A DNA stretch of 64,000 nucleotides. Source: SG8-40 sp963792855 (GTDB lineage Bacteria; Pseudomonadota; Gammaproteobacteria; Burkholderiales; Eutrophovitaceae). The stretch lies in the NCBI GenBank assembly GCA_963792855.1, contig CAWBXZ010000005.1, positions 248,001-312,000 on the forward strand, read 5' to 3'. A program made the position numbers and the translations under genes. How positions within the stretch are numbered: position 1 is the stretch's first letter; every line of letters starts with the position of its first letter. The notes beneath the pieces are model-generated. The model saw nothing but the letters and a program-made list of their open reading frames with translations. It did not search any database and was not told where the DNA came from. This document shows, piece after piece, positions 36,405 to 44,751 of this stretch.

Positions 36405-37307
36405 CTACTGGCGCGGTGTTTCACCAAGTACCGTGCAGCGACGGATGATGCGCAATTGGGTCGCGGCATCGTACGGCGTGGACCTGTGCATCAGACAGCG
36501 GTTGTCCCAAACCAACAATTGTCCCGGTTGCCAGCGATGTTGGTATGTCAGATCGTCATGCACAATGATTGAATTGAGTTCCTCGATCCATGCGCGGCCC
36601 TCATCGTAGGGCATGCCGACGATAAACTCGGCGTGGTCGCCGAGAAAAATGCACTGCCGTCCGGTTTCGGGGTGCGTTCTGACGATGGGGTGGTCAACCG
36701 GCGGAGTCGCTTTTCGCTGCTCTTCGGTCATGGGTTGTTCACCGTGCCTGCGGGTGCGCGAAAAATCGAGATTGTGCACCGCGCGTTTGCCCTGGATACG
36801 CGTTCTCCATTCCGGGCTGAGTCGTTGCAAGGCGCGATACATGTCACAGAAGTGGGTCTCGCCGCCCGAGTCCGGGATCATCTCACCGTAAATGATGGTT
36901 GCCTGGCCGGTGCGCGGACGCCACGATCCATCCGTGTGCCACGCCATCGTGCCCTTGTCGGGATGACGCCCGTTGGGCTTGCCGTCTGTCCCGACATTGG
37001 ATAGCCGGTATAGCTCGGGGTGACCGTCTGCGTGGTACTGATTCATCACATGAATCTGAACTTCGCCAAAATTCCGCGCGAATTCCACCTGGCGTGAAGG
37101 TGATAATTGCTGTGGGCCGAACAAGAGAACCTGATAGCGCAAGAACGCCTGATAGATCGCGGCAAACAGCGTTTCGCTAACGCCTCGCGAGAGATCGACA
37201 TCGAGAATCTCGGCGCCAAGTGTCGGTGTGAGCGCTCGAATCCGAAACGGCCATTGTTTCGACTCGCACTCCTGTCCGGCCCTGACTGCTCTGTCTGTAG
37301 ATTGCAT
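36405..37307 (-). CDS. TauD/TfdA family Fe(II)/2-oxoglutarate dioxygenase
   Basis: 300 residues. The iron-binding triad is visible: MAWHTDGSWRP with HxD near residue 123, and the distal His in CLMHRSTPYD near residue 274; the 2-oxoglutarate Arg follows in RIIRRCTVLG. Family members hydroxylate taurine, 2,4-D or other acids and thus release sulfite or the aryl group. The substrate is unknown. It ends about 70 bases upstream of the serine hydrolase start and follows the same strand, so the RraA-like, hydrolase and dioxygenase genes may form one catabolic unit. Confidence 0.88.
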   Translation of the reverse strand: MQSTDRAVRAGQECESKQWPFRIRALTPTLGAEILDVDLSRGVSETLFAAIYQAFLRYQVLLFGPQQLSPSRQVEFARNFGEVQIHVMNQYHADGHPELYRLSNVGTDGKPNGRHPDKGTMAWHTDGSWRPRTGQATIIYGEMIPDSGGETHFCDMYRALQRLSPEWRTRIQGKRAVHNLDFSRTRRHGEQPMTEEQRKATPPVDHPIVRTHPETGRQCIFLGDHAEFIVGMPYDEGRAWIEELNSIIVHDDLTYQHRWQPGQLLVWDNRCLMHRSTPYDAATQLRIIRRCTVLGETPRQ

Positions 37308-37462
37308 TGTGCGGCCACCCGATGTTGTTGCCTCCTGCAGACCAACGGGGAATGGTAGCCGTTTTTTCGCGGATAGGGGCCGAGGATATTGAGAGGGGTT
37401 GCCGGGAGCGGGCGGCCAGCCGGGATCGGCATTGTATGGTTGCCGGATAACGGCTCTTGGAA

Positions 37463-40408
37463 TTACTTAACGCTCGTCTGGCGCGCTGTCCTGTTCCATT
37501 CGCGCATGAATACCGCGAACTCGTCGGCGGGCACGGGCGCGCTCCAAAAGAAGCCTTGCGCCAGATCGCAGCCATTTTCCGCAAGGAAAGCGCGTTGTTC
37601 CTCGGTTTCAATGCCTTCTGACACGATTTCCTTTCCAAGCCCCTGTGCGACACCGATGATGGCATGCACGATGGAGTCGGAACCATCCTCCGTGCCGATG
37701 TCCTTGACGAAGAAGCGATCGATTTTCAGCACATGGAACGGGATCTTCTTCAGGTACGCCATGGAGGAATAGCCTGTACCGAAATCGTCGAGAGCGATTC
37801 GCACCCCGCGGTCACTGAGCGCCTTGAGTACAGAAACGACATGGTCGGATTGCTCGACGAGAAGACTTTCGGTGATTTCAAGTTCCAGGGAAAATGGCCT
37901 CAATCCGCTTGTCAAGAGAGTGCTTTCGATCTTCTTGAGAAAATCGGCACTTCTCAATTCGCGACTGGACACGTTGATCGAAATTCGCATTGGTGCGATG
38001 CCGTCTGACTCCCACGCGCGAAATTGTGTGCTGGCTTCGCGCCTGACAAAGTCTCCGATCTGCTCGATCAGATCACTTTGCTCCGCAATGCTGATAAATT
38101 CTGTTGGCATGATCAAGCCGCGCGTAGGGTGTTGCCAACGCAAAAGCGCTTCAACGCCGACGATTTCACCGCGCCCGAGGCCGATCTGGGGCTGAAAGTA
38201 CAAGACCAGTTCCTGTTTCGCGATCGCTTGCCTGAGGTCGTTTGTCAACGCTGTCCGGTCCTGCGCCTGTTCGTTGCTCTGCACCTCATACGCTGAAAAC
38301 GTGGCTCCGCCGCGCCGCTTGGCGGCATGCATTGCGAAATCCGCACCGCTCAACAGAGCACGGCCGCTCTTGCCATCCTTGGGGAAGACTGCGAGACCGA
38401 TCGAAGCGCTCAAGTGATGACCGCGCCCCTGAATCAAATAGGATTCCGATAGCGTATCGATCAGCTTCTGCGCGACGCTGAAAATGTCCCTGCCTTGTGA
38501 GACTGAAGGCAACAACACTGCGAACTCGTCGCTGCCGATACGGGCTACCAGATCTTCTGAACGAAGACAGGTTTTTAGCCTTGCGGATGCCTGTTCGAGC
38601 AGAACGTCGCCCGCTTCATGTCCGTAGCTGTCATTGACTTCCTTGAATTTGTCGAGATCGACCAGCAACAGTGCCAGCGGTCTCGACTCGCGGCGTGCCC
38701 TCGAAATCTCTTCTTCAAGCCTGTTCTCGAAGAATTTTCGATTTGGCAATTCCGTTGTCGAGTCATACATGGAATGGAAAAGCAACTCCTGGCCGCGGGC
38801 AGTAGCCGTATAGGCGACCCCGAGTCGGTGGGCGATATCGCGCGCCAATTCATGCTCACGCGTTACGAGCGCCTTTGCTTGTCTGGTTGCGAGAACAAGA
38901 GCGCCCACGGGAATGCCGTCCCGGAATATGGGAACGAGAAAACATCGGCGCATTCCCGTGTTGTACAAAGGCGCGAGTAGGGCGTCTTCCGCTTTGCAGG
39001 AAAACCAGTCGCCGTCTGGAATCGACGCCAGAAGTCCCGTGGAGCGCGCGTCAAGAGCCTGTTCGAGCGGGAAGTCCTGGCGCCCGTTGTCAGGCGCGAT
39101 AAGCATCATCTTGCATAGGGACGGTTTCTCGCGATCGAGAAGGGCGAGCGCGGCTGCGTCACTGGGCAAGATCGCATGGATTCGATTCAATATCGATTCG
39201 ACAATGCGGTCGAAGGCGGCACCTGACAGAATCGCGCGATCGATATCAGAAAACAGTTGCAGTGCGCGTATTGCCCCGTCATTTTCTTGCGTCTCGCCGC
39301 TCGAAATACCGACTGGAACCGTGCCGCGATTCGTTGGAATCGCCGGATCCTGCGGCGGAGTAGTCTGGCTTGCGTGTGACTTCGTGCCTGAAGCACCCCG
39401 TCGACGGCGCCTCAGCCGCCATGCCACCCCCAGCGACAGTGCCATGCCTGAAACCGCGTAAACCAACGTCGAGCGGTTCGACGAAAGCAAAGCGGGCGGG
39501 TTCTTCGCATGCACTGCAATGATCCAGTCCTCAGCCGCAAACGGCTGGGTGAGATCGACGCGCGCGGTCGCCGCCATTCGCTCATCAGGCAGGGGGCTGC
39601 TTGCGGCCACGGCAGTCATTCCCTTTTCGGAGGCAGATGTTTGCGCAGACGCCAGTGGCGGTGATTTTTCGCAGTACACCGATCGGTTGGAAGCATCGGA
39701 AATGCAGAGGCTGTAATCCGTGTTTTCCGTGCCGCCGTGAGTCCACAGATAGCCTGGCGACAACTCGCCGACGAGCAAGTGCGACTGCCCGCCAGTCGCT
39801 AGTTGCACTGCGCGCAACAATGCCGGTTTGGCGCTTTCCCCGGTAGGTTCCGTAATCAGTGCGGTACGTCCTTGGGAGAGGTGTGCCGTGGTCGATGCGT
39901 TGAGATTCCCGAGAGTCGGCGCATTTCCCTTGAGCACAATTGATTGACCGCCGTTCAGCAACAAAGCGACATTGTCGAAGGCATCGAGCCTTATCGATGT
40001 CGATATTGGGTTAAGCGAGTCGGACCGCGCGACATCAGTGCTGACTATGCGGAGCAGATGATCGGCAGCCGAAAGTCGTTCGGCGGTCTGCGCCTTTACT
40101 GATTCGGCCTGCTGGACCAGATAGTCGCCGGGACGTTGATCGATCAGGCTTTTGATGTCCGGTTGCAGAGCAAGCAGAAGTGCTGCGATGGGGATCAATA
40201 TGGCAAGCGCGGTGACAATCACATTGCCATGTACTGTGGCGACCCCCTGCAGTTGGTTTGAGCGCGACAAGTTGCGCGCCACGCTACTTGCCGCGACCGC
40301 AATTACCGGCTCGCGCAGCCTGCTGCGGTTCGCATGCGCGTTTCTTGCTGCGCCCGGGGGTGGCGGGTAGGTTCTCCGCATGGCCTGGTTGTTGGGAAAG
40401 TGATGCAT
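37463..40408 (-). CDS. Large membrane GAF-GGDEF-EAL protein (degenerate GGDEF)
   Basis: 981 residues. After a basic N-terminus there is a membrane segment near residues 63-82 and a second near 315-335, enclosing a periplasmic sensor domain of about 230 residues. A GAF domain follows (about 385-530). The GGDEF domain reads ARIGSDEFAVLLP near residue 622, with Ser in place of the second Gly, so synthesis may be impaired although the RxxD site (RSED) remains. The EAL domain is complete: VEALLRWQHPTRG near residue 750, LEITESLL, DDFGTGYSSM, KIDRFFV, EGIETEEQ. Net phosphodiesterase activity is likely. It is divergent from the export cluster across a 342-base region. Confidence 0.9.
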   Translation of the reverse strand: MHHFPNNQAMRRTYPPPPGAARNAHANRSRLREPVIAVAASSVARNLSRSNQLQGVATVHGNVIVTALAILIPIAALLLALQPDIKSLIDQRPGDYLVQQAESVKAQTAERLSAADHLLRIVSTDVARSDSLNPISTSIRLDAFDNVALLLNGGQSIVLKGNAPTLGNLNASTTAHLSQGRTALITEPTGESAKPALLRAVQLATGGQSHLLVGELSPGYLWTHGGTENTDYSLCISDASNRSVYCEKSPPLASAQTSASEKGMTAVAASSPLPDERMAATARVDLTQPFAAEDWIIAVHAKNPPALLSSNRSTLVYAVSGMALSLGVAWRLRRRRRGASGTKSHASQTTPPQDPAIPTNRGTVPVGISSGETQENDGAIRALQLFSDIDRAILSGAAFDRIVESILNRIHAILPSDAAALALLDREKPSLCKMMLIAPDNGRQDFPLEQALDARSTGLLASIPDGDWFSCKAEDALLAPLYNTGMRRCFLVPIFRDGIPVGALVLATRQAKALVTREHELARDIAHRLGVAYTATARGQELLFHSMYDSTTELPNRKFFENRLEEEISRARRESRPLALLLVDLDKFKEVNDSYGHEAGDVLLEQASARLKTCLRSEDLVARIGSDEFAVLLPSVSQGRDIFSVAQKLIDTLSESYLIQGRGHHLSASIGLAVFPKDGKSGRALLSGADFAMHAAKRRGGATFSAYEVQSNEQAQDRTALTNDLRQAIAKQELVLYFQPQIGLGRGEIVGVEALLRWQHPTRGLIMPTEFISIAEQSDLIEQIGDFVRREASTQFRAWESDGIAPMRISINVSSRELRSADFLKKIESTLLTSGLRPFSLELEITESLLVEQSDHVVSVLKALSDRGVRIALDDFGTGYSSMAYLKKIPFHVLKIDRFFVKDIGTEDGSDSIVHAIIGVAQGLGKEIVSEGIETEEQRAFLAENGCDLAQGFFWSAPVPADEFAVFMREWNRTARQTSVK

Positions 40409-40750
40409 AACGGCTGCTGCTTATGTCTGCCAGGTCGTTTCGGCGCGACATCGACGATGTTCGGTCAGCGGTGAACTCCGGCCGGTGCGGAATGGCTTAT
40501 GAACGCGCTGTAACGGCCGCCTGTGGGCTGAACTTGACCGTTTGCGCATGCCTTTAAACGCCATGTGCCGAGTGGCGGATAGCGGCTGCTGTACGGTTTA
40601 TTCAACATTCGTGAGCGAAGTGCAATTTCCATTCCGGAAGCTGGTCAACTACTGCCGCGTCCAGCGTATTCATAACTTTTAATAGAAGTGTAATCAGGCA
40701 CACAATGTGCGATGTATAGCGTTGTCTGAACAACAACCTCACATGACGAA
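40409..40750. other. 342-base divergent control region of the giant-protein export cluster
   Basis: It separates the GAF-GGDEF-EAL gene (minus) from the first gene of the export cluster (plus). The last about 80 bases before 40751 are AT-rich, with TGTAAT at about 40688 as a possible -10, but I cannot assign a -35 confidently. No small gene or hairpin is evident. It probably holds promoters for both directions. Confidence 0.4.
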
Positions 40751-42520
40751 ATGTCAGCAACGCCGATACAGCAGTGGCTTGACGAGTACTGTCAAGAATC
40801 GAGTGGCGTCGCCGCTGGCGTAGTGGTGCTGACTGATTCTGCGGGCGTAGAGCCGACTTTGGCGGCGGTCACGAATGCCGATGTGGCCCAAGCCGAAAGT
40901 CTCCGCTCGGTCGCTGGCGAAACGTTCAGAACCCAGGCGCCCGTGCTTCGGCAGGGTGATGGGCTCAAATCCGGCAGCGAGTCCGGTTCCCGGGTGATTT
41001 CCGTGCCCCTGAAAATGGGCGAGCAGTCCGTCGGTGCGATTGCACTCGAGCTCAATGGTCACCAACGAAATTCGAACGAGTCAACGGTGGCGGAGCTGGC
41101 CAGCGCTACGGATGCTTTCGCCAAGAGCCTATCGGAGGCTGTTGTCCAGCGGGCCGTTGCAGACGCGGCCCGGTTGCTGGAGTTCCAGGAGCCGCTGCTC
41201 ACGCACCAGAGCTTTCGGGAAGGTGCCACGGCGCTCGCCAGCGAACTGGCTGGCGTGCTGAAACTTGATCATGTGGCGATCGGGTTTCGGGATCGTACTT
41301 ATTCGCGCGTCGAGGCGATTTCGAGTTTCGCGGACTTTGAGCATGGCGCGCGTATCTTCAAGCTCATCTCGATCGCAATGGACGAGGCCATTGACCAGAG
41401 TGCAACGGTTGCATACCCGAGCGTCCAGGACGATCGCCCCCGGATCAATGTCGCGCATGCCGAACTCGGGAAACGCCGTACTGGTGCGGTGTGTTCCGTG
41501 CCGGTTGTCCATGACGGGCGGGCGATCGGTTCAGTCACTTTCGAGAGAGGCGGTGAGACCGGGTTTACGAAACAGGAGGTCGCGGACTTTGAGCAGATCG
41601 TTTCCATGGTTGGGCCGGTTCTCCACCTCAAACGTGAAAACGAACGTTCATGGCATTGGCGTCTCAGGCAGGCGATTACAGGCATGGCGGGGAAATTCGT
41701 AGGGCCGGGCCATGTCGTATCGAAATGCGCGGCGGTCGGCGCCCTGCTCGTTGCGGGTGCCTCTGTTCTGGTGACCACGGATTACCGGATCGGCGCGCCA
41801 GCGCGGCTCGAAGGCTCAGTACAAAGGGCTCTGGTCGCACCGTCCGACGGATATCTCGAATCTGCCTACGTGCGTCCCGGCGACGAGGTAAAAGCGGGGC
41901 AGGTCCTTGTCGAGCTTGCACGCGAAGAGCTCGAACTCGAGAGGCGCAAGTGGGAAAGTGAACTGTCACGCCATGAGAATGCGGCACCGGCAGCACTGGC
42001 GCGGGGGGATCGCAGCGAGTTCGTCATCAGTCAGGCCTTCGCCGAAGAGGCGCGGGCAAAGCTTGGGCTCGTCGAGGAACAAATTGCACGAGCGAGCATT
42101 GTCGCTCCGTTCGATGGCATCGTCATCATGGGAGATCTCAGCCAGACACTCGGTGCTCCGGTACGTCGCGGAGACACGCTGGTTACGGTGGCCCCGGCCA
42201 ATGAGTTTCGCCTGATACTGGAAATCGATGAACGGGACATCGGAGATATCTCGGTTGGCCAGACCGGCCGGCTGGCCCTCGGTGCCATGCCCGATAGAAA
42301 CTTCGAGTTTGAAGTGACGCGAATCTCACCCGTTGCGCAAGCGCGCGACGGGCGTAATTACTTCGAAGTCGAGTGCAAGCTGGAGGAGTCGCTTGAGGCA
42401 ATGCGCCCCGGCCTCCAGGGCGTGGCTCGCATTGTCGTTGATCAGCGATCGTTCGCGTGGGTGATGACGCATCGTCTGATCGACTGGATGCGCATTGCCG
42501 CCTGGTCGTTGGGAGCTTGA
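40751..42520 (+). CDS. GAF-domain HlyD-like membrane-fusion adaptor
   Basis: 589 residues. A cytoplasmic N-terminal half contains a GAF domain at about residues 150-295 (LKLDHVAIGFRD, GAVCSVPVVHDGRAIGSVTFER). One transmembrane segment follows near residues 322-343 (AAVGALLVAGASVLVTT), then a periplasmic HlyD-like part: the first lipoyl half APSDGYLESAYVRPGDEVKAGQ shows as VRPGDEVKAGQVLVEL, a short coiled coil, the second half IVAPFDGIVIMG, and a beta-barrel. The arrangement puts a sensory domain inside the cell on an adaptor that reaches towards the outer membrane. The next gene starts 2 bases after this stop. The start ATG has a weak ribosome site. Confidence 0.82.
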   Translation: MSATPIQQWLDEYCQESSGVAAGVVVLTDSAGVEPTLAAVTNADVAQAESLRSVAGETFRTQAPVLRQGDGLKSGSESGSRVISVPLKMGEQSVGAIALELNGHQRNSNESTVAELASATDAFAKSLSEAVVQRAVADAARLLEFQEPLLTHQSFREGATALASELAGVLKLDHVAIGFRDRTYSRVEAISSFADFEHGARIFKLISIAMDEAIDQSATVAYPSVQDDRPRINVAHAELGKRRTGAVCSVPVVHDGRAIGSVTFERGGETGFTKQEVADFEQIVSMVGPVLHLKRENERSWHWRLRQAITGMAGKFVGPGHVVSKCAAVGALLVAGASVLVTTDYRIGAPARLEGSVQRALVAPSDGYLESAYVRPGDEVKAGQVLVELAREELELERRKWESELSRHENAAPAALARGDRSEFVISQAFAEEARAKLGLVEEQIARASIVAPFDGIVIMGDLSQTLGAPVRRGDTLVTVAPANEFRLILEIDERDIGDISVGQTGRLALGAMPDRNFEFEVTRISPVAQARDGRNYFEVECKLEESLEAMRPGLQGVARIVVDQRSFAWVMTHRLIDWMRIAAWSLGA

Positions 42521-42522
42521 GC

Positions 42523-44670
42523 GTGCGCGAATCCCTGTTCAGTCCTCTCTGGTACCGCGTTGCAAACAGGCGGCCGCGTTTCCGGCGCGACGTAACGGTG
42601 CGCCGGATGCGTTATCGGGATTGCGACTGGTTCGTTCTTATCAACGAAGCAACCGGACAACAGCATCGAGCCAGTCAGCAGGCCTATGAGTTCATCGGCC
42701 GATGCGATGGTGAGCACACCGTCCAGCAAATATGGGATGACTTGATGGACCGTCTGGGTGACGGCGCGCCGACCCAGGACGAAGTCGTCAGGCTGCTCAT
42801 TCATCTGGATGAGCAGGGAATCTTTGCCTACGAGTCTGCGCCCGATGCCGCAACGCTGGTGCGGCGGCGCGAAGAACGGTTGAAGAAAAAACGCAAGTCA
42901 ATGGTAAACCCATTTGCGTTTCGGATACCGTTTGGCGATCCGAGTGAGTATCTCAAGCGAATCAGGTGGCTCGCAGCTCCTTTGGTCAACATTCCTTTTT
43001 TCTGTCTGTGGACGTTGACCGTGGCGATTGCATTGCTAGCTTGCGTATCGAACTGGCCCGCGATAAAGACCCACGGTATCGCGAATCTCGGGACTCCTTA
43101 TTACATCTTCCTGATGTGGCTCAGCTTCCCGTTTATCAAGGCCGTGCACGAAGCAGCGCACGCAATTACCGTGATGCGGTGGGGCGGAGAAGTACGCGAA
43201 TGCGGGTTCACCTTGTTCCTCCTCGTTCCCGCGCCGTACGTCGATGCGTCTGATGCCGGTGGCTTCCGTCATCGCAGCCAGCGCGCGTTCGTGGGGGCGG
43301 CGGGAATCATCGCAGAACTCGCGCTGGCCAGCCTGGCGCTGTTTATCTGGCTCAATGTGCAGCCCGGCATGGTCAGGGATATCGCATTTGTGACCATGTT
43401 CGTTGCCAGTGTCTCGACCCTGATCTTCAACGGCAATCCCTTGCTGCCTTTCGATGCCTATTACGTTCTCAGCGATCTGGTCGACGTACCGAATCTGAAT
43501 TCACGCAGCAAGAAATTCTGGAACAACATTCTGCGCAAATTCATGCTGGGAGCAGATGGTGTCGCTGCGGAGCACATGGCAAAAGGCGAGAAGAAGTGGT
43601 TGTTTGGCTATTTTCCGCTCTCAATGTGTTATCGGGTGATTGTTTTTGGCGCGATCATCGTGTGGGTGGGATCGAAATCACTGGTCCTTGGCGTGTTGGC
43701 GGGGCTTTTCGTTCTTTCCACGTTTATTGTGCTGCCGCTTTGGAAAACGTTTGGTGAAATCCTCGCAGCGGCGTCGGCGCACGGCACGAAACGTCGTTCC
43801 TGGATCGCATTGGGTGGAATTTCCGCAGGGGTCTTGCTGCTAGTGGGTGTTTTCCCCATGCCGCACAACACGCTTGCGCATGGCGTGGTGTGGTTGCCCG
43901 ATCAGGCGCGAGTGAGAGCCAAGACAGGGGGCTTCGTCTCCCGTGTGCTGGTGCGCAACGGCGAATACGTGGAGCCCGGACGCACGCTTCTGATTCTGGA
44001 GGACCGCGCCTTGTTGGCGGACAGGCAATCGCTCCAAAGCCAGCTTGAACGTGCAACCACTCAGCGCTTTGCGGCAATGTTCGCAGATGCCGAGCGTGCC
44101 CAGAAACTGGAAAGGGAAATTGAGCGCTTGCGCGGGGATTTGCGCACAGCGGAACAGAAAATCGCGGATCTCGAGATCCGCAGCCGTGTGTCAGGTCGAC
44201 TGGTTCTACCACGTCAGGATGACCTTGTCGGAACGTTTGTCAGTCAGGGCAGCACCCTCGGCTATGTTTTCGAAGCCGAGCAGATTGCCGTTAGAGCCGC
44301 TGTCCCTGAATACGACGCTGCACTCGTGCGAGAAGACACCCGTGGCATAGCGGTGCGAATTTCAGATCGGCCTGAAGAGCCAGTCGTCGCGCAATTCGTG
44401 CGTGACGTACCTGCGGCTACCCAGATATTGCCAAGCCCGGCATTAGGTGATCGTGGGGGTGGCGCGCTCTTGACCGACCCTGCAGATCCCGATGGTTTGC
44501 GCGCGGTCGAACCTGTGGTGCTGTTCGATCTTGCGTTGCCGGGCCGTAACCTGGAGCGAGCCGGCGGGCGCGCCTGGGTTCGTTTCGAGCACAGTGCCAA
44601 ACCACTTGCCAGTCAATGGTACAGACGGATGCGGCAGGTCTTTCTTCAACAGTTCAATCCGGTGAGCTGA
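42523..44670 (+). CDS. PqqD-like/M50 site-2 protease/lipoyl (HlyD-like) fusion protein
   Basis: About 715 residues from GTG 42523 with GGGAG seven bases upstream. The N-terminal about 110 residues look like a PqqD-type peptide-binding domain (AYEFIGRCDGEHTVQQIW). Then a polytopic M50 core follows: zinc motif HEAAHAITV near residue 209 and a distal NPLLPFDAYYVL near residue 305 supplying the Asp ligand. After more helices the C-terminal third faces the periplasm and carries lipoyl/HlyD features (GGFVSRVLVRNGEYVEPG, a coiled coil, SRVSGRLVLPRQDDLVG). Similar M50-lipoyl fusions occur in bacteriocin/RiPP export loci (YydH-like). Here it likely processes or gates the giant neighbour. Confidence 0.83.
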   Translation: MRESLFSPLWYRVANRRPRFRRDVTVRRMRYRDCDWFVLINEATGQQHRASQQAYEFIGRCDGEHTVQQIWDDLMDRLGDGAPTQDEVVRLLIHLDEQGIFAYESAPDAATLVRRREERLKKKRKSMVNPFAFRIPFGDPSEYLKRIRWLAAPLVNIPFFCLWTLTVAIALLACVSNWPAIKTHGIANLGTPYYIFLMWLSFPFIKAVHEAAHAITVMRWGGEVRECGFTLFLLVPAPYVDASDAGGFRHRSQRAFVGAAGIIAELALASLALFIWLNVQPGMVRDIAFVTMFVASVSTLIFNGNPLLPFDAYYVLSDLVDVPNLNSRSKKFWNNILRKFMLGADGVAAEHMAKGEKKWLFGYFPLSMCYRVIVFGAIIVWVGSKSLVLGVLAGLFVLSTFIVLPLWKTFGEILAAASAHGTKRRSWIALGGISAGVLLLVGVFPMPHNTLAHGVVWLPDQARVRAKTGGFVSRVLVRNGEYVEPGRTLLILEDRALLADRQSLQSQLERATTQRFAAMFADAERAQKLEREIERLRGDLRTAEQKIADLEIRSRVSGRLVLPRQDDLVGTFVSQGSTLGYVFEAEQIAVRAAVPEYDAALVREDTRGIAVRISDRPEEPVVAQFVRDVPAATQILPSPALGDRGGGALLTDPADPDGLRAVEPVVLFDLALPGRNLERAGGRAWVRFEHSAKPLASQWYRRMRQVFLQQFNPVS

Positions 44671-44751
44671 AATGACCGGCGACGCAAACAGGTCGGCACC
44701 ATTTCATTGCAACATCGTAACGCCGTGCTGGCGCGAGATGGGGAGGTGCGC

